Below, in pieces: positions 22,642-32,908 of a DNA stretch of 64,000 nucleotides. The translations under genes were made by a program, and so were the position numbers. The notes beneath the pieces are model-generated. The model had not been told where the DNA came from. It worked only from the letters and a program-made list of their open reading frames with translations, and made no database searches. This stretch comes from Metarhizium brunneum (taxonomy: Eukaryota; Ascomycota; Sordariomycetes; Hypocreales; Clavicipitaceae). The stretch covers positions 1,922,001 through 1,986,000 of the forward strand of contig NC_089422.1 in assembly GCF_013426205.1 (NCBI RefSeq). The letters run 5' to 3'. Positions within the stretch are counted from its first letter, which is position 1; each line of letters starts with the position of its first letter.

Positions 22642-23623
22642 ATGTCGCGCGCGCTGCTGATAACAGGAGCCACCGGCAAACAAGGTGGCAGCGTCATCAC
22701 GTCCCTGCTCGCGAAAAACGCCGACTTTCAAATCCTCGCCGTCACAAGAGACACGACCTCGCCAGGAGCAAAGAAACTGGCTGCTGCGTCCCCCAAGGTC
22801 ACACTTGTCCAAGGAAACCTAGACGACACCGAGGCCATTTTCAAGAATGCCAAAAAGGCAACCGAGGCACCCATATGGGGGGTTTTCAGCGTCCAGGTAC
22901 AGCGCGCAGAGCACAGCTCGATAAATAGCACTTGACTGTACTAATCGACCCGCGCAGTTGGCCCCGATGAACAAATCCGGCCCCAGCATCGAGGAGGCCC
23001 AGGGCAAGTCGCTCGTCGACTCGGCCATCAAGCACGACGTGAAGCACTTTGTGTACACGTCCGTGGATCGCCACGGCGCCAAGTCCATCGACAACCCTAC
23101 CGACGTCCCGCACTTCAAAAGCAAGCACAACATCGAGCATCATCTCATCGACAAGGCGCAAAACACCACCATGTCCTGGACCATCCTCAGGCCAGTCGCC
23201 TTCATGGACAACTTTGCGCCGGGCTTCATCGGCAAGCTTTTCGCAACGGCTTGGCGGGACGCGCTGAAGTCCCGCCCGCTCCAGCTCATAGCGACCGAGG
23301 ACATTGGCGCCTTTGCCGCCATGTCCTTCCTGGAGCCCGACAGATTCGCAGGCAAGAGCATCTCGCTGGCGGGGGATGAGCTGTCGTTTGCGCAGATGGA
23401 AAAGGTCTTTAGGGAAAAGGTGGGCACCACTCCGCCGACCACGTTTGGGTTCATCGCGTGGCTTGTTTTGCGGCTCTCGGTCGAGCTGAGGACCATGTTC
23501 AACTTCTTCGAGAAGGAGGGCTACGGCGCAGACATCGCGGCTGTGAGGGAGATGAACCCTGACGTCAAGGACTTTGGCCGCTGGCTGGAGGGGAGTGCGT
23601 TTGTCAAGTCGAAACGAGACTGA
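22642..23623 (+). CDS. NmrA-like NAD(P)-binding protein
   Basis: Atypical short-chain-dehydrogenase fold of the NmrA/HSCARG group, usually redox-sensing or reductase-like. Exons 22642-22896 and 22958-23623 give 306 residues. The nucleotide loop is LLITGATGKQGGSVI at residues 6-20, followed by AVTRDTTSPGAKKL. The intron follows WGVFSVQ and the second exon resumes LAPMNKSGPSIEEAQGKSL, which is the conserved order. FVYTSVDRHG replaces the catalytic YxxxK region, as is normal for non-catalytic NmrA relatives. The C-terminal domain is helical. TATA-like sequence lies about 125 bases upstream. The partner or ligand is unknown. Confidence 0.9.
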
Positions 23624-23891
23624 ACCTGTGTGGTGGCGCGTCCAGTATGTATGTCCCTGTGGGAGTTTAACATGGTGCGGGAATAATAATACTATTGTTA
23701 TTACATCTTACCGAGATGAATGGTGGCTTTTGAGTGAAAAGCGCAGGTGACGCTCGTTTCTTAAAGATGCATGTATGCTTTGCATAGAGAGACATAAGGG
23801 TACTGTCGTGTCTGCACAGGTACTCGGGGATGGCAAGTAGGTGTAAGAGGCATACAGAACATGTCTATCTGAACTCCCCGGAAATCGTTCC

Positions 23892-24251
23892 ATGACCGTC
23901 GTAGCAACAGTCGCGTCGGGCATATCCTACCTCGGCGCCCCCTTTGTGATTCCCTTGATCAAGCGCCATCATCGATATCAGCATGCAATCATCTCCTTGA
24001 GTTGTAAGTCGTCTTGTCGACTAGTCATCTCAGAGACTCCGAACTTGTTATGCAACTTGCTGTCTCTTCTAATAAGCGCATGGGCTCTTTGCATTGCCGG
24101 CATTGTCCTCGCATCATTCTGTTCGACAGTCGAAACCACCATCCTAGCCCGGGGTGTGGCCCACAGCGCCGGCTTCCTCATCTTCTACTTCCCTATTCCA
24201 AGCATGGTCAATGAATTCTGCATCGCCCGTCGAGGAATGGCGTATGACGCG
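23892..24251 (+). pseudogene. Relic of an MFS monocarboxylate-type transporter
   Basis: The frame translates to GISYLGAPFVIPLIKRHHRY, then SAWALCIAGIVLASF, HSAGFLIFYFPIPSMVNEF and IARRGMAYD. These match, in order, consecutive segments from the middle of fungal monocarboxylate/riboflavin permease-like MFS carriers. The first helices are missing before 23892. After RRGMAY the similarity stops abruptly, and the second half of the carrier is absent. A GTAAGT donor at 24004 marks an old intron, but no AG acceptor in the needed phase is found before 24077. It is therefore a gene fragment rather than a working transporter. Confidence 0.6.
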
Positions 24252-24690
24252 AATGTTCAAATGGAAATGTTGTGTCGTCAAAGTTCAACATCAGATCCAG
24301 ATCAGTGCACTAGTCCTGATGCGGCCAAGTGTCCTGTCCACAAGAGTCCAAGACCCCGGTTCGCAACCAAGACTGTCAACATGCTTTGACCCCACGCCCG
24401 CTCTCCCTCCACCAAGCTGGCGCGTCGCGACCTACATCTTTTTCTTCATTCTTTTGCCTGCGCATCAAAATTCGTGCCACCGCAGCGTTACATCATCCAA
24501 ACCATCAATTTGAGGGGGCGTTCATGTCACCTTGGTTGCCACATATACGTCTGCTCGCAATATAGTCCGTCAGAGCTCTCGGCGCAAATCATCGCATTCG
24601 TCTGCCCTTTGCGACAAGCGACGTCACTCAACGGCCTCGTCACCCCAAATGCGCTGAACTACCCCCTTGGCGGCCCAAATCTCACGCACC
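24252..24690. other. Intergenic, promoter side of the Acinus-like gene
   Basis: About 440 bases without a supportable gene. CT- and CA-rich sequence precedes the next start codon. Confidence 0.4.
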
Positions 24691-26349
24691 ATGGCCGACT
24701 GGGCTAAGCTCAAGGTCGTCGACCTCAAAGCCGAACTAAAGCGACGAGGTCTTCCTCAGGGAGGGTTGAAGACGGAGCTTGTTGCGCGACTGGAAGAGGC
24801 TGATCAAGAGACCAAGGAACCGGACCCCGAACCGGAGCCGGAGCCAGAGCCAGAGCCGGAGCCAGAACCAGAGCCGCATGCTGAAAATCAGATGGATAAT
24901 GAGGCGCCGGCAGTTGAGTCTAAACCTTTGCAGCCTATCAATGGCGATGCCGCCAGTCAGGCAGAGGAGGAACAGGAGGTGCAGGAGGTGCAGGGGCAGA
25001 CCAAAGATGGACAATCCGTCACACAGGATGCGCCAGAAGCCGAACCAGAGCAAACGCCTCCTCAACCTCCGGCGACGACACAAGAGCCAACTCCTGCACC
25101 GGCACAAAAGGAAGAATCACAGCCCGAACCAAGCCCTCCGTCTCGAGACCCTCAGCCCGCAGGCAGCGACGCTCCCATGGATCAACAGCACATCCAAGAC
25201 CCGGCCGTCGAAGCTCCAGCCGACGCGCAAAAGCGCAAACGGCGCTCTGCCAGTCCCACGCCCAAGGAGGAAGACGTTGCCAGAAAACGAGCTCGAGCAG
25301 ACCCCGGGCTTGCTCCCAGGCCATATCAACTCAACCATTTCCCGGCCGAGGCCCACGATGCCCCAGAGGCAGAGGTAGACTACGACCGACACGTCGAACC
25401 CTCGATGCACCCGGCCACCTCAGCCCTCTGCATCAACAACCTCATGCGACCTCTTCGGCCGGCTGAGCTCCGCGCACACATAGTCGCCCTTGCTTCCGCG
25501 CCAGGCACAAGCTCCACTGACGACATTGTCACCAAGTTCTACCTCGACTTCATTCGCACGCACGCCTTTGTGGCACTGGAATCCGTATCAGCTGCCTCGC
25601 GTGTTCGCCAGCTGCTGCACGGCCGCGTCTGGCCCAACGAAAGCAACCGCAAAGCACTGTCAATCGACTTCATACCACCCGAAAAGATAGACTCCTGGAT
25701 CGACATGGAGGAACAAGGTGGCAGACGGCCCAGTCATCGATGGGAAGTCGTCTACGCCCCCGCCGCCGACGGGAGCACCACGGAGGCAAACCTCGTCTCA
25801 AACTCTGTCTCTTCGTCATCCAGCAGTCGTCCCCCTCCGCCCACGAAGCCCGCGTCCGTGGCAGCATCAGTACCGGCGCCAGCACCAGACAGCATCAACT
25901 CTGCCCCCCTCGGTCCCAGAGGCACCTTCACAGACTCGGCTCCGCCAACTGGTCCCCGTGGTCCTCGACGCCAGCAGCCACCACCTGCACCGCATCCCCC
26001 ATCCGGCGAGGCACAATTTACCCGTGCCCGTCCAAGTCTGGCATACCATCTTGTGCCGGAGGATCTTGCCCGCCGCCGCGTCCAAAACATGCGCGCCTTT
26101 TACACGCGCGACCTGAACCGAGACATGGGCCGCGAAATCAACAGATACTCCTTTGAAGATTCAGACTCGTTTGTCGACCGAGGCCGTGAAATCTTCGAAG
26201 GCATCCGTCCTCCCCACAGAGAGAGAGGCGGTCGCGGCGGTGGACGAGGTAGAGGCCCCGGAAGATCCAGAGGTGGTTTCCGCCCAAGAAGTGATCGGTA
26301 TATTCCCGGCGCTGGAGGCAGGGACGAAGACGACCGACGCCGGCTCTAG
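24691..26349 (+). CDS. Acinus-like SAP/RRM protein of the ASAP/PSAP splicing complex
   Basis: Single-exon gene, 552 residues. The SAP domain (WAKLKVVDLKAELKRRGL then GGLKTELVARLEEA) fills residues 2-36. A long acidic, low-complexity part follows, with an EPEP run of about 16 residues. An Acinus-type RRM begins at LCINNLMRPLRPAEL (about residue 245) and contains FYLDFIRTHAFVALESV and RKALSIDFIPP. Right after it, KIDSWIDMEE resembles the RNPS1/SAP18-binding stretch of Acinus. The tail is RGG-rich (GGRGGGRGRGPGRSRGGFR). Acinus scaffolds RNPS1 and SAP18 on spliced mRNA in the nucleus; the same role here is inferred from the domain order. The codon at 24667 is not an ATG, so 24691 is the start. 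Confidence 0.88.
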   Translation: MADWAKLKVVDLKAELKRRGLPQGGLKTELVARLEEADQETKEPDPEPEPEPEPEPEPEPEPHAENQMDNEAPAVESKPLQPINGDAASQAEEEQEVQEVQGQTKDGQSVTQDAPEAEPEQTPPQPPATTQEPTPAPAQKEESQPEPSPPSRDPQPAGSDAPMDQQHIQDPAVEAPADAQKRKRRSASPTPKEEDVARKRARADPGLAPRPYQLNHFPAEAHDAPEAEVDYDRHVEPSMHPATSALCINNLMRPLRPAELRAHIVALASAPGTSSTDDIVTKFYLDFIRTHAFVALESVSAASRVRQLLHGRVWPNESNRKALSIDFIPPEKIDSWIDMEEQGGRRPSHRWEVVYAPAADGSTTEANLVSNSVSSSSSSRPPPPTKPASVAASVPAPAPDSINSAPLGPRGTFTDSAPPTGPRGPRRQQPPPAPHPPSGEAQFTRARPSLAYHLVPEDLARRRVQNMRAFYTRDLNRDMGREINRYSFEDSDSFVDRGREIFEGIRPPHRERGGRGGGRGRGPGRSRGGFRPRSDRYIPGAGGRDEDDRRRL

Positions 26350-26694
26350 GAACAACCCGGGTAGACCTCTTCACTTGCAAAATGGAGCACATCCCTACCG
26401 TCCAAACGTGGAGGTTTTCCGAAACAGCCATCTCAAGACATTAGGAACACAATGTACAACAAACCCGGTTTGTAACGCCGTCCAGGGGCGGTCAGGAAAG
26501 GAGGCCATTTGATTCCATTTCGATGAAATCAAGCAATGTATTGTACCATAGAGCGCAGGCCCAGCAAGCCAGCAAAGCTAAATACCAGAATATACAAACC
26601 CCCAAAGAAAACGAATACCCACACCACACTTTGTGTCCCGTCTCCCCAGAGACAAACCAAGTCAATCTAAGTAATCGTCCAGCCGAGAAACCAC
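26350..26694. other. Intergenic, convergent ends
   Basis: About 345 bases between the Acinus-like stop and the stop of a small minus-strand gene. No other signal seen. Confidence 0.4.
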
Positions 26695-27179
26695 CTATGA
26701 AGCATCGAAGCAATGAGCCGATTCCGTCGTAAGATACCTCCACAAGTCCCCGACGCTTCTGGACATGTAAACGCTCGTCCCCGCGCAATTCACCTTGCTA
26801 TTTCCCCCTTTAGCCATCTACTCGAACCGCCAAACCAAACAGAACTCAACTCACCCGTAGGCATAGCAAAACGTCTGATGCCGCAGCTCAATGCTCTCAA
26901 TCTTGAACCCCCTGCGTAAAGTCAGCACAAAGCTCAAACTGGTTCCAAAATTATAAACAAGCATCTTCCATCGGCAGTACATACACGTCGTCGAGGTTCA
27001 CGCACCCGAACCCAATGACGTTTCTCAATAGCCCCTCGAAATTAGGCTGACTGTACACCGTAGCCTTTCACTTATAAGTACGAGCATCCATTTCCCACGC
27101 AGTAGGTTTATGAACATACAGAGACGACGCCCTGCGCTGCAGCGGTGGAAGCAAACAGCGGCAGGAGCAGGAGACGCAT
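26695..27179 (-). CDS. Small four-exon secreted protein, 80 residues
   Basis: Built by joining exons 27120-27179, 26985-27046, 26855-26911 and 26695-26758 across three GT-AG introns of 73, 73 and 96 bases (donors GTATGT, GTATGT, GTGAGT). Codon phase is kept at every junction and the frame ends in TAG. The first exon is a clean signal peptide, MRLLLLPLFASTAAAQGVVS. The mature part starts PNFEGLLRNVIGFGCVNLDD, continues GFKIESIELRHQTFCYAY and ends SAHCFDAS, with three cysteines. An upstream in-frame ATG would only add a second hydrophobic stretch. No family recognised. Every exon is below 70 bases, so length filters miss it. Confidence 0.5.
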
Positions 27180-27403
27180 CGCCGAATATGTCCAGGGCAG
27201 ATACATAAACAGCCCGCAAACAAAGACACAATGGACCATGCGTCAGCCAAGACGAGCCAGGCTATTTATTATAACTTTTTAAAAGATTAGAAGCCGGGGG
27301 TGGCAGACGAAGCGGGCGCTTCCACAAGTTACCCGGATTCGACGGCACAGGCAATATTGGCAGCTGGACCCCAGGGGGAGAGACCATCAGAACGGCAACG
27401 GTG

Positions 27404-27640
27404 ATGACTGCATCTCTAGTGCTACCCAGCGACGAGGTTGGGCGCGTTCCTCTGCCGTGATATCCGCCCCTGCTGTCAGCTTCTTCCCAGGGGACTGACT
27501 AACGAGTAACTACTACTAGCTGGCAGCCTTGCGAATACAGCACCGGCTATCAACTCCAGGCCAATCTCAGCGGACCAATGGCAAAGTACAAAATCTTCAA
27601 ACTCGAAATGAGCAACCCAGCATTGAGCGTTGAACAGTAA
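27404..27640 (+). CDS. Candidate two-exon small protein, 57 residues
   Basis: Exon 27404-27456 joins 27520-27640 across a 63-base intron with donor GTGATA, a strong branch-like GACTAAC at about 27497-27503 and acceptor ACTACTAG. The join is in phase and gives PLPWQPCEYSTGYQLQANLS, then GPMAKYKIFKLEMSNPALS and a TAA stop. The frame is also open upstream from about 27290 (GFDGTGNIGSWTPGGETIRT) but has no ATG there, so a further 5' exon may be missing or the gene may be a relic. It is divergent from the secreted gene ending at 27179. No family recognised. Confidence 0.3.
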
Positions 27641-28009
27641 CGGGCCATTATTGGCTCAAGAATCTCGGCCTACTTCTCAAACTGCCAGTACCTGAACATG
27701 GTTGTGGTTCGCTGATGCCCGAGCCGAGTAACATGGCTTTGGTTGCAAAATGTTACAAACACGGCGGGCGACCTCTTGAAGCCGTGGATTTCGTCATTTA
27801 CTGGGTGCCGTTACGCGTCATATCTGCCGTCAAACAAATCGTGCCGGGACAGTCGCGAAAAGGATACATCACTCATTGTCTAGAGCCGACTATATAATCG
27901 TTGTACTTAATTGTATTCATTTCGAGACAATCTGCCTAGTAAACACGTAGCCAAACTTAAATCAAAACGCCATTCCCTTACACTTCAAGACCTGCGACTA
28001 ACGTGGTTT
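27641..28009. other. Intergenic, 3' side of arg-2
   Basis: About 370 AT-rich bases with no supported gene. Confidence 0.4.
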
Positions 28010-29442
28010 TTACGCGGCACTGGCAAGAGGCACAGGCTCAACACCAACACGTTCTCGGCTCAGCACATCCAGCATAAACTGGCTAGGGCGGTTGTCCCTA
28101 TATTCCAGTGCCTTGCTTTTTGCAAGACGGACGTTATCCAGATATTTTTCAAAGAGGTATGAGCTGTCCATTGGACCACCCTTGGCTTCCGGGTGGAACT
28201 GGGTAGAAAAGATGGGTCGGGTCTTGTGCAACATACCCTCGTTGCTGCCGTCGTTGAGGTTGACAAAGTACTCCTTGAAGTCGCTGGGCAGAGTGCTGGC
28301 ATCAATGGCATAACCGTGGTTCTGGCTGGTAATATGGCATTGTCCAGTAGTCAAGTCCAGGGCAGGAATGTTATGGGCGCGGTTGCCATACTTGAGTTTG
28401 ATGGTACGAGCACCAACTGCAAGGGCCAGGAGCTGGTGGCCAAGACAGATGCCCATGATGGGGATGGAAGAAGTCTCCATCAAACGGGACAAATTGTAGA
28501 CAGTCTCCTGGCAGTGAGTTGGGTCGCCGGGACCGTTGGAGATGAAGACACCATCGTAGTGCTGGGCAACCTTGTGGATAGGGTAATTATAAGGGAAGAC
28601 GGTAACAGAGGCACCACGGCTGACCAAGCTTCGGAGAATATTCTCCTTGACACCACAATCAATAAGAGCAATGTGGAGCGAGGCACCGGGAGACTCGACC
28701 ACAAAGGGGGCCTTCGTGCTCACACGCTTGACGAGGTTGATCTGGCCAGGATCGATGAAGCTCTCGTCTTCGTCGGCGTCGTATTCTTCGCCAATGGAAA
28801 TTCTAGCAAGCGAGGATCCCTGTTCTCGGAGGAAAGTGACAATCTCACGAGTATCGACGCCAGAAATGGCTGGGACACCCTCACGGGCGCACCACTCGCC
28901 CAGACTCTCGACAGCAGTCCAATGGCTGTAGTTGAGAGCTACGTCAGAAACGACAACGCCAGCACACTGAATGTGGGGGGACTCGAAATGCTTGAGAAGG
29001 TTGTACTGGTCTCGCTCGTTGGAGGGCACTCCGTAGTTGCCAATGAGCGGCTGGGTAAAAACCAGAATCTGGCCACGGTACGACGGGTCAGTCATGGACT
29101 CCGGGTAACCGACCAGAGAGGTGGTGAAGACAGCTTCACCCGAGATGTTGGCATTGGCACCAAAAGCCGTGCCATTGAAGACAGGGCCATCCTAAGCAAG
29201 TCAGCAATGATTTCGCAATAGCAACACACGACACAAATGTAGCAACATACTCGAATGGTGAAGGTAGCAGGCACCGACTCAACGGGAGCAGTGCTCTTGG
29301 TGGGCTTGGAAGGCATCTTCCTGCCAGTGCTTCCAGCGGTAGCCTGGGATATAAATCGGAGTTGAATGGCCATTCGAGGCGCCATGGCTGCCGCCGGCTT
29401 GAACGCCGGCTTGGCGAGGTTAATGGCCAGTCGAGAGAACAT
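28010..29442 (-). CDS. arg-2: Carbamoyl-phosphate synthase, arginine-specific small (glutaminase) subunit
   Basis: Releases ammonia from glutamine for carbamoyl phosphate in arginine synthesis, together with the large subunit, in mitochondria. Exons 29251-29442 and 28010-29191 give 457 residues. The N terminus [20 protein letters not shown] with later [11 protein letters not shown] is a mitochondrial presequence. The CPSase small-chain domain ([35 protein letters not shown]) is followed by a class I glutamine amidotransferase domain. Its nucleophile Cys is in [12 protein letters not shown], about residue 313, and its His-Glu pair in [11 protein letters not shown]. The intron is GTATGT to TTAG. 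Upstream lies the arginine attenuator peptide uORF, so translation is expected to fall when arginine is high. The call is firm. Confidence 0.96.
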
Positions 29443-29515
29443 GGCAATCCGGAATACAGATAGTAGTTTGGATAAAGAGAGCAGCTAGAGAATGTCGAGG
29501 TCAAGGAAGGTCAAC

Positions 29516-29878
29516 CTAGGATGACTGGGACTTCCAGAGGTGGTCTACATTGTCAATTGTCAGTTTGGGGGTGGGTGGATGTAGCGGTGTCTCAGATCCG
29601 ACGAACCAGAGAGATAATCCTGTCAACAAGGCGTCAGTACTCAAGATTCCGTCACAGCTGAATTGCCGTGCTGGCCATGGGAGAATAAACAATGGCGGCC
29701 AGCAAGACAAGAAGGTATCTGTGCCAATGGGATACAGGTGCAAGGCAGAGACGAGTTTTGCAACAGCTGGGTGCAGCCAAAGAAAGAGGCAGGACGGTGC
29801 AAACTTGGGGCGTAGAGAGAGGACCAGCCGATTGCGGCTACGTACCTGAGAGGTGAAGACTGACGGGCGCCCGTTCAT
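29516..29878 (-). CDS. Arginine attenuator peptide uORF in the arg-2 leader, spliced, 24 residues
   Basis: Upstream ORF that stalls ribosomes when arginine is abundant. ATG at 29878. Exons 29846-29878 (MNGRPSVFTSQ), 29608-29620 (DYLS plus one base) and 29516-29544 (completing D, then HLWKSQSS, stop TAG). Introns are 225 and 63 bases, with donors GTACGT and GTTCGT and acceptors ACAG and GTAG. The product is 24 residues, the length known for Neurospora arg-2, and keeps the residues known to matter for stalling: Asp12 and the Tyr13-Leu14 core, and Trp19. The uORF stop is 73 bases before the arg-2 start. Without removal of the second intron the HLW end is lost, which supports the model. Confidence 0.9.
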   Translation of the reverse strand: MNGRPSVFTSQVRSRNRLVLSLRPKFAPSCLFLWLHPAVAKLVSALHLYPIGTDTFLSCWPPLFILPWPARQFSCDGILSTDALLTGLSLWFVGSETPLHPPTPKLTIDNVDHLWKSQSS

Positions 29879-31110
29879 AAGGGCGGATTCAGACGCAGCT
29901 GTTCAACGAGAACAAGAATCTGAGGCACAATGGCGCTCTTGGGAGTGAAAGAGGTTTATAAATTGCGGTGTACGCTGTCGCGGACTTGGAAAGATGAGAG
30001 CTGGGGATTTAACTTGCTGACCGTTGAGGGGAAGAGGAAGGGAAGAAGAAAGAGCGGGAGGGATGGTGACGCGGGCAGAGGACAGAAAAAATTGAGCCAC
30101 ACGGGCCAACTGCTCAATGTCTCGTCGCTGCGAGGTGTTCCGCTGGCCGCTGCTTACCACGCTTCCTGATTGGTCCGCACCTGCACCTGGCCCTTGCGCC
30201 ATTGGGCTGCAGGCGAGCGCTGTAACTTCCGCTGTCCAGTTGGACTTTTGGCTGCATTGGGGGAGCCTCACGGCCCCGCGGGCGCTATTGTCTGGCGAGG
30301 CCGGGGCGGAAGTGGTGGTGGGGAAGAGGAAATGTGCTTGACCGCTTTGGGAAGTGTGACCAAGGTCCTCGCCGATATCGTTGAAAAGTTGCTGTAGCCC
30401 ATGATGCCACATCCTTGTCGAAAGGGGCACGTCAAGGATCGAAACGTCTTTGGGTTCCACGGCAAAGGCGTCACAGGATGCCTTGCATCGTCTTTCCTCA
30501 AGACTTCAAGGATCCAATTGTCTTTGTGTTCCACTGCAAAGGCGTCACAGCATGCCCAGCATCGGCTTTCCTCAAGTCGCCGCTGTTATTCGCGCCAGCA
30601 ATCCACATCTCGATCCTACTGTAGCTGCAAACGCGACTTCAATGTTTCTTGTAGTCAGCATATGACAACTGTGGGGGTGTTTGTGTCACCGTCTACTCCA
30701 GACGGGAGGAAATGCTAGTTATTGGCATCATATTAGCCACCAGCATGTCATTGTGCATGTATGCATTGACACCTTCTCGGCAACTCGCTTCTGCACAAAT
30801 GCGCCCAGAAAGCGCGAAATTCCGAGCTGCTTGGATACTACACCATACCGACGTAAACCTGTCGATTGGCCTGCCAAGGAAAATGAAGGCAAAGACCAAG
30901 TTGTCAATAGTTACATTTCACATGGTCATCTCCCGCCAATATTGCAATCGCGGCGTGACGCAATTCTAGGTTCACGTGTAGCACCATTTACAAACAAACA
31001 GGTAGTTTTGGTACAGGACCTTTGGATCTATTGTCTTGGCGCAAGCTTTGCATCCCAGCCGGCAGTCAAATGCTACATGTTTTAACACATCTTTTTTTGC
31101 TTTGAACCAT
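29879..31110. other. Intergenic, arg-2 promoter side and a tandem duplication
   Basis: About 1.2 kb upstream of arg-2. It contains the 74-base duplication described separately. A short hydrophobic frame at 30712-30969 has no supporting signal and is not called. Confidence 0.45.
30432..30579 (+). repeat. Imperfect tandem duplication, two units of 74 bases
   Basis: The block starting TCAAGGATCGAAACGTCTTT at 30432 repeats as TCAAGGATCCAATTGTCTTT at 30506. Both units share GTTCCACNGCAAAGGCGTCA and end in TTTCCTCAAG. The period of 74 is not a multiple of three, so it is not a coding repeat. Confidence 0.7.
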
Positions 31111-32036
31111 TTACAATGCACCCAACTCTTTCAATTTGCCAATCAAGCCATCAACATCCTCCACCTTGCCGCCACCCTGTCTAGGCGTAGGCTCTACAAC
31201 ACTCGTTAGCAATCATTTCGTCTCAACCCCCCACCCCCAGAACGTAGCACTTACCCGAAACCTTGAGCACTTTGAGGCGCTTCTCGTTTTCCAATCCAAA
31301 GTCCTTCAACGTCTTCTTATCAAGCTTCTTCTTTTTAGCCTTCATAATGTTAGGCAGGCTCGCGTACCGGGGCTCGTTGAGTCTTAAATCCGTCGTAATA
31401 ATCATGGGCAGCTTGGCACGAATGGTCTCAACACCACCGTCAACCTCTTTCGTCACGCTGACGCTGTCGCCCTCGCCAAACTCAATCTTGCTTGCCTGGG
31501 TGGCCTGGGGCCAGCCCAGTAGACCGGCAAGCATCTGACCCGTCTGATTGGCGTCATCGTCGATGCTCTGCTTGCCGAGTATGACGAGATTGCTCTTCTG
31601 CTCCTCCGCGGCCTTCTTGAGTAGCTTGGCGACCGCAAGGGGTTCCAGATCGTCGCCCTCTTTGACATCAACGTGGATAGCGCGGTCAGCGCCCATGGCC
31701 ATTGCTGTTCGCAGAATATCTTGGGCCTTGGCCGGGCCGGCGGAGATGGCGCATATGTCTTCCACGCCGCCGGGGGCTCGTTTCTTCTCGCGGATGCGAA
31801 CAGACTCCTCGACAGATAATTCGTCAAAGGGGTTCATGGAGTGTTTGACGCCAGCGGTTTCGACAGCCGTCTGCGCCTTGTTGACCCGGGGTTTGACCTA
31901 TAGTTGGACAAAGGAAGGGACTGTTAGCCGCCATTCATAGGGAAAAGCTACACGATTTAGATGCCACGTAGAAAGGGTTCCATACCGCATAATCAATCAC
32001 CCGCTTGACGGGAACGAGGATTCTTAGAGCAGACAT
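31111..32036 (-). CDS. ETFB: Electron transfer flavoprotein, beta subunit
   Basis: Partner of ETF alpha. It passes electrons from mitochondrial acyl-CoA and other dehydrogenases to ETF-ubiquinone oxidoreductase. Exons 31986-32036, 31255-31897 and 31111-31193 give 258 residues, the normal size. The start MSALRILVPVKRVIDYA is joined to VKPRVNKAQTAVETAGVKHS. The family signature VEDICAISAGPAKAQDILRT, the AMP-binding DGDD-type loop near GDDLEPLAVAKLLKK and VILGKQSIDDDANQTGQMLA are present. Near the C terminus LPMIITTDLRLNEPRYASLP is the recognition-loop region known to contact dehydrogenases. The last exon ends VDGLIGKLKELGAL. Introns are regular GT-AG. Confidence 0.95.
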
Positions 32037-32908
32037 GGCGACTGTTGCAATCAATGGCTATGTGGAGGAGTTGCAAGAGGCAAAGGCCTACAGCCGTGGT
32101 CCTATCATGGCGGTCGACCGAGTAGTCCCGGCTAGGGCCGGCTCCAGCCTCGGCCACCCGAGTCACGTGATCCCCATGTCAAAGTTTGTGCGGGTACAAT
32201 CCGGACGGGAAGCAAACGCCACGCGCCTTGGGAGTCTGTCTCTCGAGATGCGGACGAGATCAGAAGAAATTGCTGGATGTGATATCGTAAGTGATTATCC
32301 ATGCTGAAATGGGGGTGGCGTGTTGGTAGGTTTTTGCATCGTGCAGCGAGTCTGGACAACTAAGTGTAAACTGTATGTTCAATTGGGTTGCGATTGAGAG
32401 TTTCAGCACAACAATCGCATCAGTTTGGTCACACCGCACCCCTGCCTTCGTCCGCTCCATATCCTATGGCAAATAAATCAGTGAAAGAGAACAGAAAGCG
32501 CTGGTATTTCCACAACTAGAGGCTGCGGCCCGAGGAGATAGGCAAAGCGAGAACCGGACTCGGGGCAAGAGATGGATGACCGGCTTCGAGTTCATTTGCT
32601 TGGTATGGCATAGAGGGGCGTGGACGATGTTTTGCGACCACCCGGGCACACTGCAGACCATGCACATGTGGCTTTCTGCTTCAATGGATTCTTGGTCTTG
32701 CAAGATGAATTTGCCTCCAAAGTGCCACCACCATCTGCTCCTCAGCTGACCTGGCGTTCGTGTTGACCGGCTCTGGATCAAGATCATCCCACACCCAAGC
32801 GACTATTACACACACTCGGAACTGAAGAATAGATAAATTATCATAGCTGGCTAACATACAGCCACCATACTCCAATCAACGCCCCCAGCTACTACCCCCG
32901 TGACTAAA
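32037..32908. other. Intergenic, ETFB promoter side
   Basis: About 870 bases between the ETFB start and the end of the ArfGAP gene. The 100-codon frame at 32005-32307 overlaps the ETFB start antisense and has no domain. Nothing else seen. Confidence 0.45.

Noticed and set aside
28193..29221. 342-codon antisense frame over arg-2
   Set aside because: Shadow of the carbamoyl-phosphate synthase exon.
32005..32307. 100-codon frame starting antisense in the ETFB first exon
   Set aside because: No domain; explained by ETFB promoter sequence.
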